This document shows, piece after piece, positions 1 through 12,600 of a stretch of DNA of 64,000 nucleotides (within the stretch, counting starts at the first letter, position 1; each line of letters opens with the position of its first letter). Source of the stretch: Annulohypoxylon bovei var. microspora (taxonomy: Eukaryota; Ascomycota; Sordariomycetes; Xylariales; Hypoxylaceae). Both the position numbers and the translations under genes were made by a program. A model generated the notes under the pieces. It made no database searches and was not told the origin of the DNA. It saw only the letters and a program-made list of their open reading frames with translations. Location of the stretch: positions 1 through 64,000 of the forward strand of contig MU405315.1 in the NCBI GenBank assembly GCA_022836615.1, given 5' to 3'.

Positions 1-184
1 CCAGAAATGCCTTATTCGCGGAGATAACGGAGTTAAATTTCTATGACACGAAAAAAATCACCCCGACACAATAACCCTCCTAAAGTTCGGGCATTGTATT
101 AGCTTTGAAATAATCATAAATAGATCAACCTTCGACATCTCCATTATAGCGTTACTACGCGAAGTATGTCTCATTCATCAAAGC

Positions 185-1219
185 CTAGGTACTGGAAGAT
201 ATAGTTATATCACCGTCCGCGGGCAAGGCGATTCTTGTTATGAAACTCGATCTCGGGCTACACAGGAAGAGGACCGCATCGGCTACCTCCTTAGTTAGGT
301 GTACATAACCGATTCATTGGTATACCAGTTAATATTATCTTAGTGTCGAGCCCTGGAGTTACACCGATAGTCTTGTACAACATAGGCGTGTCTACCCAGG
401 TTGGAGATATGCAATTCACTCGGATGCCGAAAGATGCGTCGTCAATAGCTGAAAAATAAATTAGAAAATAACTGCATTAACGAGATCAAATTTAGTTGCT
501 ATGGATACTTACCCGCAGTCTTATAAATTGCCAAGACAGCATGCTTAGGTAAATGCAGTATATGACACCATTCCAACTGGTGCGAATAGAGAAGCTACGG
601 AACCTAAGTTGACAATCGATCTATGGGTTCCTCCTGCCTGTGGGTTAGCTGCGTCGATTTGCTTCAGTTCTTGAGTCTTCATAGCCGCTGAAATTTGACT
701 GGTGACAAGAAACGTTCCATGAACGTGGATCTAGACAACGTCCTAGAACTCAGAGAAGCTAGCCTCGGCGATGGATGAAAAGGATTTTATGACCTTGTTA
801 GAAGTATTAGCAAGAATTGAGCATTTCCAAGGTTCGCCAGCACTTGATGCATCGCGACAATTTGAAGACCCGGAACTCACCCCTGCGCAGTGCACGCAGT
901 AGTCGATGTGTCCAAAGGATTGAACCATGCGTGCAACAGCTTTCTTCACCGGTTCTTCGATTGATACATTGACGCTGATTGCCTCTGCTCGGAAGTGAGG
1001 ATTCGAGGCACGGCGGTGGCTTCAGCAACTGTTGCTTCAGCAGACTTGAGATCAATATCTACTACAAGGATTCCACTGGCGTTCTCTTTGGCTAAGGCTA
1101 CACAAGTAGCTTTACCAATTCCGCTTCCTAGACGGGTGGTATTAGGTCCGGGAATTTGCAAACTGTGGTATCGAGTACTCACCTCCCCCGGCGACGAAAA
1201 CATTCCCGGTAATATCCAT
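185..1219 (-). pseudogene. Short-chain dehydrogenase/reductase (SDR) pseudogene
   Basis: Read on the minus strand, this was a classical NAD(P)-dependent SDR. It starts MDITGNVFVAGGG at 1219; a 55-nt intron (1128-1182) then joins to GSGIGKATCVALAKE, restoring the glycine-rich nucleotide site. Further on are remnants of the HCAGV (NAG) motif, a HGTFLVTSQ segment, LGSVASLFAP, a region with the active-site Y near 550, and the C-terminal RVNCISPTWVDTP. A second intron (449-512) is still recognisable. The frame is broken by a frameshift near 1005, two in-frame stops near 737 and 725, a stop near 543 and a frameshift near 290 before DAVLFLCSPRSSF. The whole family length (about 260 residues) is still traceable, so this is a fairly young pseudogene rather than a fragment. 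It cannot encode a working enzyme as read. Confidence 0.85.
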
Positions 1220-4200
1220 ATCTTTATACCTTTCAACGATTTGGGGTTAAGGTTACAAGAGAAACTTATTTTAAAGCATATACTATGAGAAGAACCCTTC
1301 GTAAATCGTGGTGTGACTTGTGGTGCGAAGAAAGACTACCTACCAGGTAGGTCAGTGGTGACATGCCGAAGTTGGGGGGATTGCCAACCGCATTTATAAG
1401 TTTACGAAGAAACTCTTTCCAGCTGAAACTCCATGCACAGTTCCATCCACCCATCCGAGATTCCTATTGGAGTCCATCAACGTACATTATAAAGCTACCT
1501 ACTATCACGCGCGCATACCCAGGTTTCACAAGCTGACTTCTCCAACGACATAAAGCAAAAAGTCGATGTTGACGATCCTCCACCTTTAAGCCTCAGACGT
1601 AATCTTATCCGAATAACGGAAGTAATCCTCGATTTCTTATAGATCTCAGATCTTAGAAAGTCTGTTGTCTTAGATTTTGACTGATCATTAGATAATCATG
1701 AATATTCACCTACCTACAGATCAGGGACCTGTCATTTGAATCAAGCGGTGATGGCTTGAATGTCTCTTGTATTTCTTGTAAGTATGACTGATTATCTTCC
1801 ATCTATAACCGAGAATCATTGAATTGCATAGCTTACTAAAATTAGAAAAGTTTATTCGTATTGAAATGCCAACGAATACAATATGATATTATACCTAGAA
1901 GTGGTCTCAGCAAATTAGAAGCAACTTCTGTGGGTATCAGTGGGCAACAACATGTGCTTAAATATATTATACAAGGTAGTGAACTTTGTTTACAAACAAT
2001 TAACTACCAGCTAAGGGGTAAAAATCTACTACAAGTGTTGGAGAGTAAAAAGAAAAAAGGTACATCTACCGGCCAATTAATTATACACCAGCTTCCATGG
2101 ATGCCAATGGGATATTTTAGGATGAGTCGTATTTGGGGGCCTAAACAGCCAACTGCCAGACTAGGAGATAGTTTCGTCGGCCATTTTCAACTATATTATA
2201 ATCCATAAAATCCCTCACTATATGAGCACGAAGTAAATCTTGGGTGTAAATGACAAATTATGTCTTGACCACTCTGCCCCTAGTCTTTATTTCGTCGTTC
2301 TCGATACCCGCAGCTCAAAGCAAACCAAACAATTGCAGAAAACGATGTTTAACGTGTCGGAAATTGCCACGCTATTGTTTGTCCCCTTAAGATTGACCTG
2401 GGGAGGGTGTGGTTTTTTTAATAGAAACCCTTAAAAGTCGAATTCCGGGAGGTCTTACTTCCCCTTGGCGTTGTTTCTTTTTATAACCTGTTGTCTCTAC
2501 CTACCTGTTTCAAACACGTTTAGTTGAATTCGGGCAGTATCTTCTAGAAATGTATCGATCAATTTTGAATTAAGAAACGATATCTTCGAGTATGCTATTT
2601 AGGAGGGTTAGGATAAAGTTTAGCTGTAGAGATATCTTAGGGTGTTTGATGCCTGAAGTTTGGGACGGTTGCTTGGTCATAATCATAGGCAAGGGAGCTA
2701 TTGGAAGCCTTGAACGTGACGGAACATGAGTATTCGTGGCCTGCAGGGGATATCACGCTTGTTACCCTTGCAGCCCATAACCCTACTGGAACACCTATTG
2801 GTGGCGTTGCGCAAGCGGCAATGCGGCAAGATCATTCTGACTACCTAGCGAGTTGTTGGAATATGTGTGTTTGACCGAAACGAACAGGCATATGGAACAA
2901 TCATATCGCAAACGCTTTTCTTGACACTTTACATTGACATTATAATTGGCCATCTTGATTCTTGATAGGGGTTTGGAATGGCCATATGCTTACATGAAGT
3001 GATGCATATAACAATGCACAATTAACAATTGGCCATAAACTCGTCCATATTGCAAAATGCAGAGCATACTTGAGTTGATAACAAACAATAATTGGCTTGC
3101 CCGATGGGTTGGTTTGGGTTGCTGCTCTCTGACTTCCCCCCATGTTTCCATAATGCCGGAAGACCGGAAGCTTCGTGATCAGATCGATTACTGCAAAACA
3201 TCTCGCACGATCGCGTTTTAATGTTGGACCTGACTTTAGAATGCCTTCATGCTTGTTATATCTTTTCTAGCTCCCATAAACCTTTACACGCATCTGTCCG
3301 TACCTAGGTAGTTACAGATGGGCTGGTTCCCGATGTTGAAAAGGGGTTTACCGTGGTGCTAGATGTCACGTGGCCAACATGGTTAAGTACCTACTGAGAG
3401 AGTAGGTGTCGATTTGCTGTGTCTTTTATATTAATAATCAATCTATTAGGTAAATTCCCGTGAAAGAACTTAAACATAACTAGTACAACGCTAAATATAT
3501 TGAATTGCTATTGTTCTTACCGGTATTTAGCAAGGACCCTTCGTCTGGCGATTGACAATTAACTTCCCAGGGTCTAGACCTCGGCGACGTTTATGGGGGA
3601 GCTAAGGGTACCCTAGTCATGCACAGATCATACCTTTCGGCTAGCTGCCGAAGGACTAAGCCCTATTTGGACGAGAAAGCTTGTCATTAAACCTTCAATC
3701 CTCTACATTTCAACTTGAGATTTTGCAGTTAAGACTGACTATATAGGTTTATGTTTGTACTTGGGCACTTTCATCTATTTCGTTTATGAATTCGCCGAAG
3801 TGGTAATGATATTGGAGTTAAAGCACGGCCCGGTTTATTACCAGACTTTGGACTTCGAGAGAGTGTCATTGGCGTCTGAGACATGACGGATTTCGACAAT
3901 GTTTGTAGCATTGCGCGGAGACGGTGGTCATGGCCGGTTGGAGGAGGTCAGAGAATGAAACTGCACGACGTCAAGTTTTTACTACGCGCGTACATTTGGT
4001 ATCAGCGAACGTATGCACTTGAAGGAGATCTCGAGAATGATTAAAACTCTAAACTCCGGTTGGTAGAACCGAGTATAGCCAAGTTCTAAGGTTGCTGTGC
4101 CTTCAGAACCAATGCCACCAGAGCACGTCCGTGGCCGGGTGGAGATCATTTCTCCCATGATGTTACCGAGTGCGCGTCTCTCATTTGGGTGGCTCGTACT

Positions 4201-5538
4201 TCGTACTATGCTATAATTGGATTCGCCTATTGCTATTACTATGACTAGTTGGCATTAGTTGTCAGTAGCACAACGAGAAGTACATATCTCGAAACTGAAG
4301 CACCAGTGCTCATCCGATGTTACCCAATTGTAGAAGACCTTTTCTTCCGTGAAAACCTTTCATTTCGAGCGATATGCATTTGTGGAAGAAGCACAGTACG
4401 CGCTAGTCGCAGGTCCTCCTCCCAGTCTCGCCAACGGCTATGTAGATATCGGATGCCATGATAGCCTGCTGATAAATGGTGCATAGGTGGCTGGACACCC
4501 GATACCGAGGGTGGCTGTTTCTTGTGCGTAGCAATCCACTATCCGAACAACCTTGAAGTGCATGTAGTGCTTCGAAGCGTATATGTAACCAGGAATGATG
4601 TCGACTCAAGCAATACCAAGATCTTGGACGGGAGAACGCTTACATTATGTGCCTGCAAGTACCCGTCGATTCGTGGCACAAGATGGGTGTCCTATGGGTA
4701 CCTATGTAGGTAGGTAGTATATATACATATATACTAGGTACTTTACAATGCGCTAGCGCGCCCCATACAATTGAGTTTCGAGAGGGATAATTCCCGGAAC
4801 TTCCAGTCCTACATGCCCAAGTGCTTACATAAAGCATTTTTAGGTTAGCCGTTAGAGACATATTAAACGTTGGGGTTGTTCCTTACCGTTGGGCTTTTTA
4901 TATTTCCAAGGTTATGGATGGTTTCATCTACCTATGCCACGCCTACCAAAATATTAAATCATCAAACTAGTCCTGACTACCTGGTCCGGAATCAATCAAT
5001 CACAGTTAAGTTTCGGACCATCATTTTAGGGCCGGGCTAATAAGCTCTTACGTATGCTGAACAAGTCCCCGACGCTACCTATTAATAATATTAAAAGCAA
5101 GAGGATTATCTCTTGGCAATCGCTCCTAAACCCAAGTCCTTTTTTTACCAAGCCTCTCCCACAGCTTGGCACATGCAACACCCAAGATCTTGGTGAACCC
5201 TCCCGAAAGCCAATTCTAACGAGCGTATTTCGAGACCTCTTATTCCCCCTTCTCCTCTCTACCATAACGGCTCTTTGGGTAGTCATAGGACGCCATAGGA
5301 CTCCTATTGGGGTCCTTAACCTCACCGTTGTTTTTGCCGCCGATTGCGGCCCGACCGTTACAACGGCGTTTCCTATTAGTACCTCCTGAATCACGCGGAT
5401 CCCTCGCCTTTCGTATCCCCGCGTGATCCCTCGCTTTTTCCCTACCATCTTGTAACGGTCGATCGGAAATTGATGACGGGTTTCGTGTGGTGTCATGCCT
5501 GGCACTCACGCCGTTGTCAATTGAGACAAATCGAATAG
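1220..5538. other. Gene-poor stretch upstream of palF
   Basis: I see no convincing gene in these 4.3 kb. The open frames are short, often lack an ATG and show no family motif. A weak protein-like segment on the plus strand near 2700-2870 (reading GDITLVTLAAHNPTGTPIGG) ends in a stop and could be a worn gene remnant. Several TACCTAGGTA-type palindromes occur (for example near 3303). The last 500 bases form the palF promoter, with two GCCARG (PacC-type) hexamers on the minus strand at 5112-5117 and 5165-5170. Confidence 0.6.
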
Positions 5539-8039
5539 ATGGGTTCCGACGCCGACAAAGCGCACAATTTGTCGCTCGACGACTCGCCATCTAAGCCCTC
5601 TTTTTTCTCGCGTCTGACATCCCCTCTGCGCTCCCGGACACGTAATCTTGCCGATTTCCATATTCGCCTCCAGGAACCTCATCGCCAATATTCCGCCGGC
5701 GACCATATTAGAGGCCATGTCATCCTCTCTGTTGTTAAACCTATTCGCATAACACACCTGACAGTCGCTTTACACGGATTCGTTCGCGTCTACAAGCATG
5801 CTGGCGCTGGTGCGCAGCTTAGTCCCGTCAATCCTGCCGTAATATCCCACGACAAAAGTCGGAACGTCAGATACTTCGGCAATGGACTTGCGTCTCTCTT
5901 TCAGGACGAGCAAGTTCTGTGTGGTGAGGGGAGGTTGAAGCCTACGAGATTCGAATTCGAATTCGACCTCATCTTTCCCTCGAAGGGGCTCCCGAGTAGT
6001 ATTGATGTATGCCCCACGTGCTTAGTGATTATCTCCCGGCAGTGAATCATACTGATATTGTGCTTCTATAGTTTGAGAGGGGAACGATATCCTATATGAT
6101 TACATCAACCTTAACAAGACCGACTTCCATAGCTGCGACTTCCAGCTGCGAAACAAAGGTGGCGCTCGTCGAGAAGGTGGATATAGGGTTGCTACCACCC
6201 CCGCGCGAACGAAAGGTATGCATGCAGACGTTACGTAGACGGCCCAAAAAGAAAAAGAAGACACTACCGACAGCCGCATCAACGGCTAAGCATGGTTCAT
6301 TGTCAGAATCGCAGGAGCTAGCATCGGACTTGGACTCTACGAGGGTGAACGAAAATTCAACCGGAAGTAGCGCAAGTGTTGGTGAGATTGCGACAGTTGG
6401 GCCAAGCGGAAGTAATCTACCCCGGAGTCCATTGCGGAGCGATTTGATCCCGGGTGACCTACAAAGCGAAATTAGTGGCGAGAGTGCCCTGAGCAACAAT
6501 AGCGGCTCTACTAGTGCCAGGGGCGCCGATGCTAGTGGTGAATCCGTCGCAGCAAGTAAGGTGTCGGGGAGTGATGATAGGGAGATCAACGCTACAGTTG
6601 AATTGCTGAAGGGGGGTTGTCTTCCAGGGGATATACTGCCGGTGAAAATTAAAGTCGAGCATAATCGCCGTATGAAAAGTATGCACGGCGTTATTGTCAC
6701 GCTCTATCGTCAGGGTCGCGTTGATTATTCGCCACCGATATCGTTATTTACCACAGATTTATCTCAGGAGGAGGCTAAACGACTAGAGCGCGAGGATTAT
6801 TATCCAAGATCAAGGACCGGCCTCGGAGGGCTGTCGCTATCTTCTGCAGGCTCTTGTAGTGTTTTCCGAAAGGATCTTTCACAAGCGGTTGCGCCGTTAA
6901 TTATCGACCCCGCTACTCTCACAGCAAATATAACAACGTCAATCAGAGTTCCAGAGGATGTGTTTCCGAGCATCAAAAACGTTCCAGGAGGCCTCATCAG
7001 TTTTAAATATCATGTCGAGGTTGTTCTTGATTTGGGAGGGAAGCTTGCTGGCCAATCATCCGGTACTTCACAACAAACAAGTCGGATGGGTTCTTTAGGA
7101 GTCCCGGGTGGAAACCCTACTTTAACAGCCGGGGCATATGATATAAAGCGACTTGCTAATTGGAACGGCACAATAGTAGACACCGATCACTTACGACGTG
7201 AGAAAGGAGTCATATCAGTGTCGTTTGAGGTTGTGGTTGGGACCATGGACTCTAGCAGATCACGAGGCAAATCTGTTGTACGCCCGGTGTTGACAGTAGA
7301 ACCACCTTCGACGGAGGACGCTAACATCGAGAATGGCGAATTGAATTACACTTGGCAGAATGAATATGATGACGAGAACAACTATCACGGGGATTACGCC
7401 CCTGGACAGATTGAGCCGTCGCCCCAGGGTTATTTTCCGCCAGGCGCATCTCCCCAAACCTCGTATTACGACTTTCAAGGTCGAGAAACCCATGCTCCGG
7501 TTTATATACCACCACCAGAGTTGCCCAATGAAAATGGGTTATCAGAGAAAGAGCGTGTACGCCAGGCAGAGGAGAGGTTATTGCCCAGCCAACCGCCCCA
7601 GTTACCTGCCGAATCAGGAGCTGGCCCTTCGCAACTATCTGCACCGAGTGATGTTTCCACCTTCCCGACAAACGCCATTCATCCTTCTAATAGCCATATG
7701 TCACTACCGACACTGGAAGAGAATGTTGGAGAAGGGCCATCGGCACCTGCATTCGCAGATCTGACGCCAACCGGTCCTCCGAGGTCTCATGCTGATGACA
7801 AACAGGAATTTGAGCGACAGCGGCTGCTCCAGGAGGCTAGCGCCCCTCCGGAGGTCCCGGATGATTACGAGGGCGAGGGCCCATCAGCACCCTCCCTAGG
7901 TCACTCGGGAATTTTAGAGCCGACAGCTCCGGTACTTAATGATGGCCATGACTACGGGGCTCTGGATCCTTATCATGATATTGCCGGGCCTTCGAATCAA
8001 GCCACGAGTCATGAACCATTACCGAGATACGAGCGCTAA
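5539..8039 (+). CDS. palF: pH-response arrestin-like protein PalF/Rim8
   Basis: PalF/Rim8 is the arrestin-related adaptor of the ambient-pH (Pal/Rim) pathway. It binds the tail of the plasma-membrane sensor PalH/Rim21 and recruits ESCRT-I, leading to proteolytic activation of the factor PacC. Exons are 5539-6006 and 6072-8039 (intron 65 nt); the join gives the conserved reading SSID|FERGTISYMI, and the product is 811 residues, close to the family size. The arrestin N-domain (about 35-200) has the conserved FHIRLQEPHRQYSAGD and RYFGNGLASLFQDE blocks. A Ser/Thr/Gly-rich insert with a basic KKKKK patch follows (about 210-320), then the arrestin C-domain (about 335-550). The long disordered tail contains PSAP at about 712, PSAP at about 760 and PTAP at about 773, the class of motif bound by the Vps23/Tsg101 UEV domain. 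It stands alone on the plus strand. Confidence 0.95.
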
Positions 8040-9007
8040 CTACAGAAAAGCGCGATAAGTTAGTTGCTCACGGATAAGACGACATCGAGTGCAATTTCTT
8101 TTTTGTCTTGTGATTGATGGATTAGAGTAATGTTCTATTCCACCGATCTCATACGACTAATACCCGGTTTGCGCTTCGCTTTAAATGTTGTATGATAGAG
8201 CAATTTCGCATCTGATCTGATGAACGGCCTGCATAAAAAAGCGTTTGAATTTTTCTGTCGCATTTATCAGTACATAAACTCTGCAAGGGTGCCATGGTGG
8301 AGTTCCGGATATGGGGTTTAAATATGAGCCACGGAAAGGCAAAGTGGCTTGCTAAATGAAAGCTTCTACAGTATTATCGACATTATCAAGGCTTCGGTTA
8401 TTGGATAGGGTGAGACTTAGCATGTGAAGATTGTTGAAGTAAGCGGTGCGCACCGAATTTTTAGCCACCGTTTTACCTATCATCAAGTCACCAAGTCAAC
8501 TTAGTATAGTACCTAGAGGTATACTGGCATATTACAGCTTCATCTAACTAGTATCTAGTCTCAGTTTCTAGTTCCTATAATCACTCCTGAAGCTCAGATT
8601 TGAACCAGATTCGATCAAAACCGAAGGGGGAAACTACAAAATATCTCACCATCGCCTGCTTACGACGGCCAAGGCCAAACGTCTCGCACCCGACTCTAAT
8701 CATGGGTTAACACCGCGTCAACTGAGACCTTGGTGTACTGTGAGAGACGCTTCATCTTAGTGGCTATGTGCCCTGGGCTGCAGCGGTTAGCCACTGAACT
8801 TTAGCAGAGATATTAGTACTATCAGGCCTGAGGCTTACCTAGTAGCTTGAGGATAATACAGTGCCGATTGATTGCTGATCCAAGCACGCGCTGAACAAGG
8901 GGCAGGTACCGTACCTACCTACCTACCTCCGTACAAATCAAATTGCCGCAAAACTCTCTAACAATATCTTATTAACTTTAATAATACGTGAATTTAAGGG
9001 CATTCTA
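8040..9007. other. Intergenic, palF 3' side
   Basis: No gene seen. The stretch lies between the palF stop and the end of the convergent transcription factor gene. It holds a short (ACCT)n run near 8914-8928. Confidence 0.6.
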
Positions 9008-10727
9008 TCACTTGAATCCGGAATACGAGCTAGTAGACATAGTCGAATTAAACAAGGACTTTCCAGGCACATCGTGCACGACCCCAACCCACATAAACGA
9101 GCTCAACACGTCGCGCATAGTTCGAGGTTGACGCGTAGCCACGCATCGCCGTCGGAAGAGTCGAATACGGATATATGGCCGATAGTAAGCAGCCAGAGGA
9201 GAAGCTGCGATGACCATAGCGATGGCGGACTATTGACGTTGCAACTACTATCGTCATCCATAACTGGAGCAAGGGTATTAAAGGGAAGATCCAAGGACTC
9301 GAGGTTCAGGCTGACAAGACAGTCCCGGTACGCCGCCGGTAAATGCGTGTACGGTAACCGTATGCCGATCCACTGCAGGAAGATGCTAGAGCTGAAGGCT
9401 AGTATACCCAGGCGCATGGCCTCGTTGAGGGAGCCGTGCGAGAAAAGCAAGGATTTATGCAAAAGACGGTAGGTTACAGATGCCATAGTGTCAAGGAGGT
9501 ATTCCTTAGGCAGCTTGGTTTGTGTGTCGGCGGCGTGGTTCACTAATAACGCGAATTGCTTAGTCACTCGCCACGCTGTAGCTATATCGGTGTCTAGAAC
9601 GCTAAGAAAGAGCTTGTCTTCTACACTGCTACATATTGACCAAGCGGGATCCCTTGCGTGTGCTGAGAAGTCGGGGTATGGCCAATAGGGCTCCCGCGCG
9701 AGATCTGAGAAGAAAAGGGGCCGGGTGCCGCTGTGAAAAACCATACCGATGTCGCACCTGTGAAAGATTTAGCTCAAGAAAGCATCTCGGTTGTAGAAAC
9801 CTCGACGCCGGAGGAGTCACGCGACCTTACCTGAGTATATCCACTATGACCTTTTCATTATCCTTCAGAGCCGCTAGTCCACCCGCTAGGTCGACGATCC
9901 GGCGCAGCCCAGCAATGTGGTGCCTAGCTGCGTGGAAGTCGCCGGTTAGATGCGCATGGAACGCGAGACATAACACTATCGAAGCGGTCCCGGATAGGAA
10001 CTGCATCGTGTCGCCGCGCCCCGCCGTCTCGAGCCTCTCGCGCAGGAGCCGGAGCGTCTTGACGATGTGAGGGTCCGTCGTTGCGGTGCTGTGCGAGGGC
10101 GCGCGGCCGCGCCGCAGATCGAAGTAGCCTTGTGCCGAGAAGGCCATGGCGTGGAGGTACGCGGCGTCCACCGTGAGGGCTTCCATCCATGCTAGCTTCT
10201 TGGGACTGAAGTTGATGCATGATTCTAAGGGGAGTAAGGTTTTCTTCGCGATGGCGGAGACTAGATGGGATGAGATCGGATTAGGTATCGGCTGGCTAGC
10301 CCATTAAAGGGGTAAGAGGTCACTTACACTCTATAATGATATTAACGGTTGGTTCGTCTATTTTGTCCGCAAACCGTGTGAGCGATAGGTCCGAGCCGAC
10401 CCTTTTAGGAATGATGGGGAGATACGCCAGAGCTAACAAACTGTAGGAACCTTCGTTTAGTTTTGAGATATTCTCATTCGGATCCACTATGACATCTAGC
10501 TCTACAGCTTTGTTGTAATTAGGGCGCATGATTCTTCCGCGGTTCTTGCCCTTCATTACGTGGCTCCTGATTAACTTTCGCAGCCCGGGGTCGGTCTTTG
10601 TCCCTGTTGACACTATGAAAGGCATATCCCCTATATGATACGGTGCGTGTGAGCTTCAGGTACAGTATACAGAGGTAAATATATATTGCTGTGTGTTCTT
10701 ACCCGAGTTCTTGGCGCCCGGCGCCAT
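9008..10727 (-). CDS. Fungal-specific transcription factor domain protein without zinc cluster; 3' end damaged
   Basis: This resembles the fungal transcription factor family with the PF11951-type (Fungal_trans_2) domain whose members lack an N-terminal Zn2Cys6 cluster and begin with a conserved IRSHVMKGKNRGR block. Exons by splice signals are 10703-10727, 10328-10630, 9831-10260 and 9008-9757, with introns of 72, 67 and 73 nt, all with good donors. The first small exon gives MAPGAKNSG before DMPFIVSTG; a start at the ATG at 10625 is the alternative. The helical middle domain is well preserved (WMEALTVDAAYLHAMAFSAQ). Near 9117-9121 the frame breaks: one frame ends in ELCATC-stop at 9103, while the expected C-terminal block (MRDVLSSFMWVGVVHDVPGK) continues in another frame to a stop at 9008. 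Compared with relatives about ten residues are missing there, suggesting a small out-of-frame deletion or an assembly error. Target genes are unknown; the divergent neighbour is an SDR gene. Confidence 0.75.
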
Positions 10728-11492
10728 GTCGTCAAAGCTAACCGGAGATCAGGATTTCAGAATAGGGAGGTTCTTAACTCGACCAGTCTAATCAACCATT
10801 ACTTAATTCCCGACGCTAGATTCTATGAGCTGGAGCAGGCTGCAAACTTTTGGTAGGCTACCCTGCACGTCGTATACCACGGTTCGGGATAGACCTTTCG
10901 TTCTAAGTCGGAGTTTAGCTTGCGAGGTGTAGGTATACCTAGACGAATATGAGAGGCATCAAGAAAATACCTAGGTAATCAACATTGACTACCTAGATGG
11001 GAAACCAATCTATGCATGAGTAGTTAGGGATCAATAGGTATTTATACGATAGCCCAAATAGGTTTATAATCTAGGCTTTACGTAGCGTCCAATCACTCGT
11101 CATATGGGTGACGTGAGATCCATGAGATCCATTTCATGCAGACATTGTATGCCACGTTTGGAATAGCGTCAAAACCAGATTAGGCGCATGCCATATTAAG
11201 ACGACAGCGAGCTTTAATTGGATGGTATTAACTAGGTAGATCATCCTTACACTCTTGTCATGTACTTGTACTTGGAATTATTCTCTAGTTAGAATCACTT
11301 ACGTGGACAGGAGAGCTTCAGAATACCTATCGCCGTCGCAATAATGGTTTTCTATATAATGTATCAAATCTCAGGCTTTGCAAATGATACCAATCCAATA
11401 CAAGTTTATATCATATTCGATTTCTCAAATTTGCGATCAAGATATAAGATACCGTAGTGGTATTACAACTCGCGCCTTACTCCAAACTCACG
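10728..11492. promoter_or_regulatory. Shared intergenic region between transcription factor and SDR genes
   Basis: Divergent promoter region of about 765 bases. It contains TACCTAGGTA-type palindromes near 10968 and a short direct repeat of GAGATCCAT (near 11115-11132). No coding signal is seen. Divergent placement would allow co-regulation, but this is inference. Confidence 0.5.
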
Positions 11493-12600
11493 ATGACCTC
11501 ATCTAAAGACCTACCACCATGGGACATCCCATTCTTCCCACACATCTTTATTAAGAACCAATTCTGTACTAAACCCGAAAGGTTACCAAAAACTACCAAC
11601 CTCACCGGAAAAGTGGCGATTATTACGGGGGCTAACACCGGCCTGGGATTTGAGGCTGCCAAGCAAATGCTGGAACCGAGTCTATCGCATCTGATTCTTG
11701 CGGTACGAAGCAATGTGAAAGGAGAGACCGCCGCTGCCAACCTTCGAGCCCTGTTTCCGAAAGCAACTATCGAAGTTATGCTAGTGGATATGAGCCGCTA
11801 TGACTCTATTCTCGATTTCGCTCGGCGAGTAGAAAGCCAAGTTTCTCGCCTCGATATTGTTATTCTCAACGCTGGTGTGATGAGCCTCAAGTACAACACA
11901 GGATCGAGTACCGGTCACGAAGAGCTTGTCCAAATCAACTATTTATCAACGGTGTTGCTAGCTACCCTTATGCTCCCGATCCTCAAGATCAAGTCCCCAG
12001 CAGGCACACCAGGCCGACTAACGCTAATCAACACGTCCCTTGCTCTTACTGCTCCGCTACCGGCAACTCGTGGTCACAAGTCTCTCCTAGAAGCTCTCGA
12101 CGACCCCAAGCTCTTCGGCAACTACACCAACAGGCAGTACAACTCCTCCAAGGTGTTCGCTCATATGTGGGCCTACAAGATCGTCGACTACGTCTCCGCA
12201 GACGACGTGATCGTGAACCTAGTCTGCCCAGGCTTCGTCAAGGGCACCCAGCTGGACCACGATACCAGTAGCTTAATCAAGCCCATAGCGGCCCTGTTCG
12301 CCGCTTCGACCGCGAGAAACGTGAGCGACGGCGCCTCGACGTACTTGGACGCGACTTTGGTCAAGGGTAAGGAGTCGCATGGGTCATTTATCATGAGTTG
12401 GGCGATTTCTCCGTGAGTGATTCTTATGTTAGCCCCCCTTTTTTCTGCTTACTAATGTGATTTTTCGCTCATTTAGGTTTAATTCTTTTCTTTACACCCC
12501 TAAAGGGAGAGGGGCTGTGGATAAACTGTGGCAAGAGACTATGGATGAACTTAAGTTTGCTGGTGTCAGTGGTATTCTGGAGTCGATGAAGAAGCGATGA
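11493..12600 (+). CDS. Short-chain dehydrogenase/reductase, retinol-dehydrogenase-like
   Basis: NAD(P)-dependent oxidoreductase of the SDR superfamily, of the fungal subgroup often found with specialised-metabolite genes. Exons are 11493-12412 and 12477-12600; the 64-nt intron has a GCTTACTAAT branch region and joins WAIS to PFNSFLYTPKGRG. The product is 347 residues. Visible motifs are the cofactor site TGANTGLG (about 42-49), the LNAGV strand motif, an active-site serine region LINTSLAL, and YNSSK, the catalytic Tyr and Lys. The codon before the chosen ATG is in an open frame back to 11457, but only through non-ATG starts. Substrate cannot be read from sequence. It lies divergently from the damaged transcription factor gene. 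Confidence 0.92.

Noticed and set aside
2700..2870. Protein-like plus-strand segment ending in NMCV-stop
   Set aside because: Only about 55 codons, with no neighbouring exon and no family I can name; kept only as a possible worn remnant.
5026..5505. 159-codon minus-strand frame upstream of palF
   Set aside because: It lies in the palF promoter, has no recognisable domain, and two other frames in the same DNA are also open.
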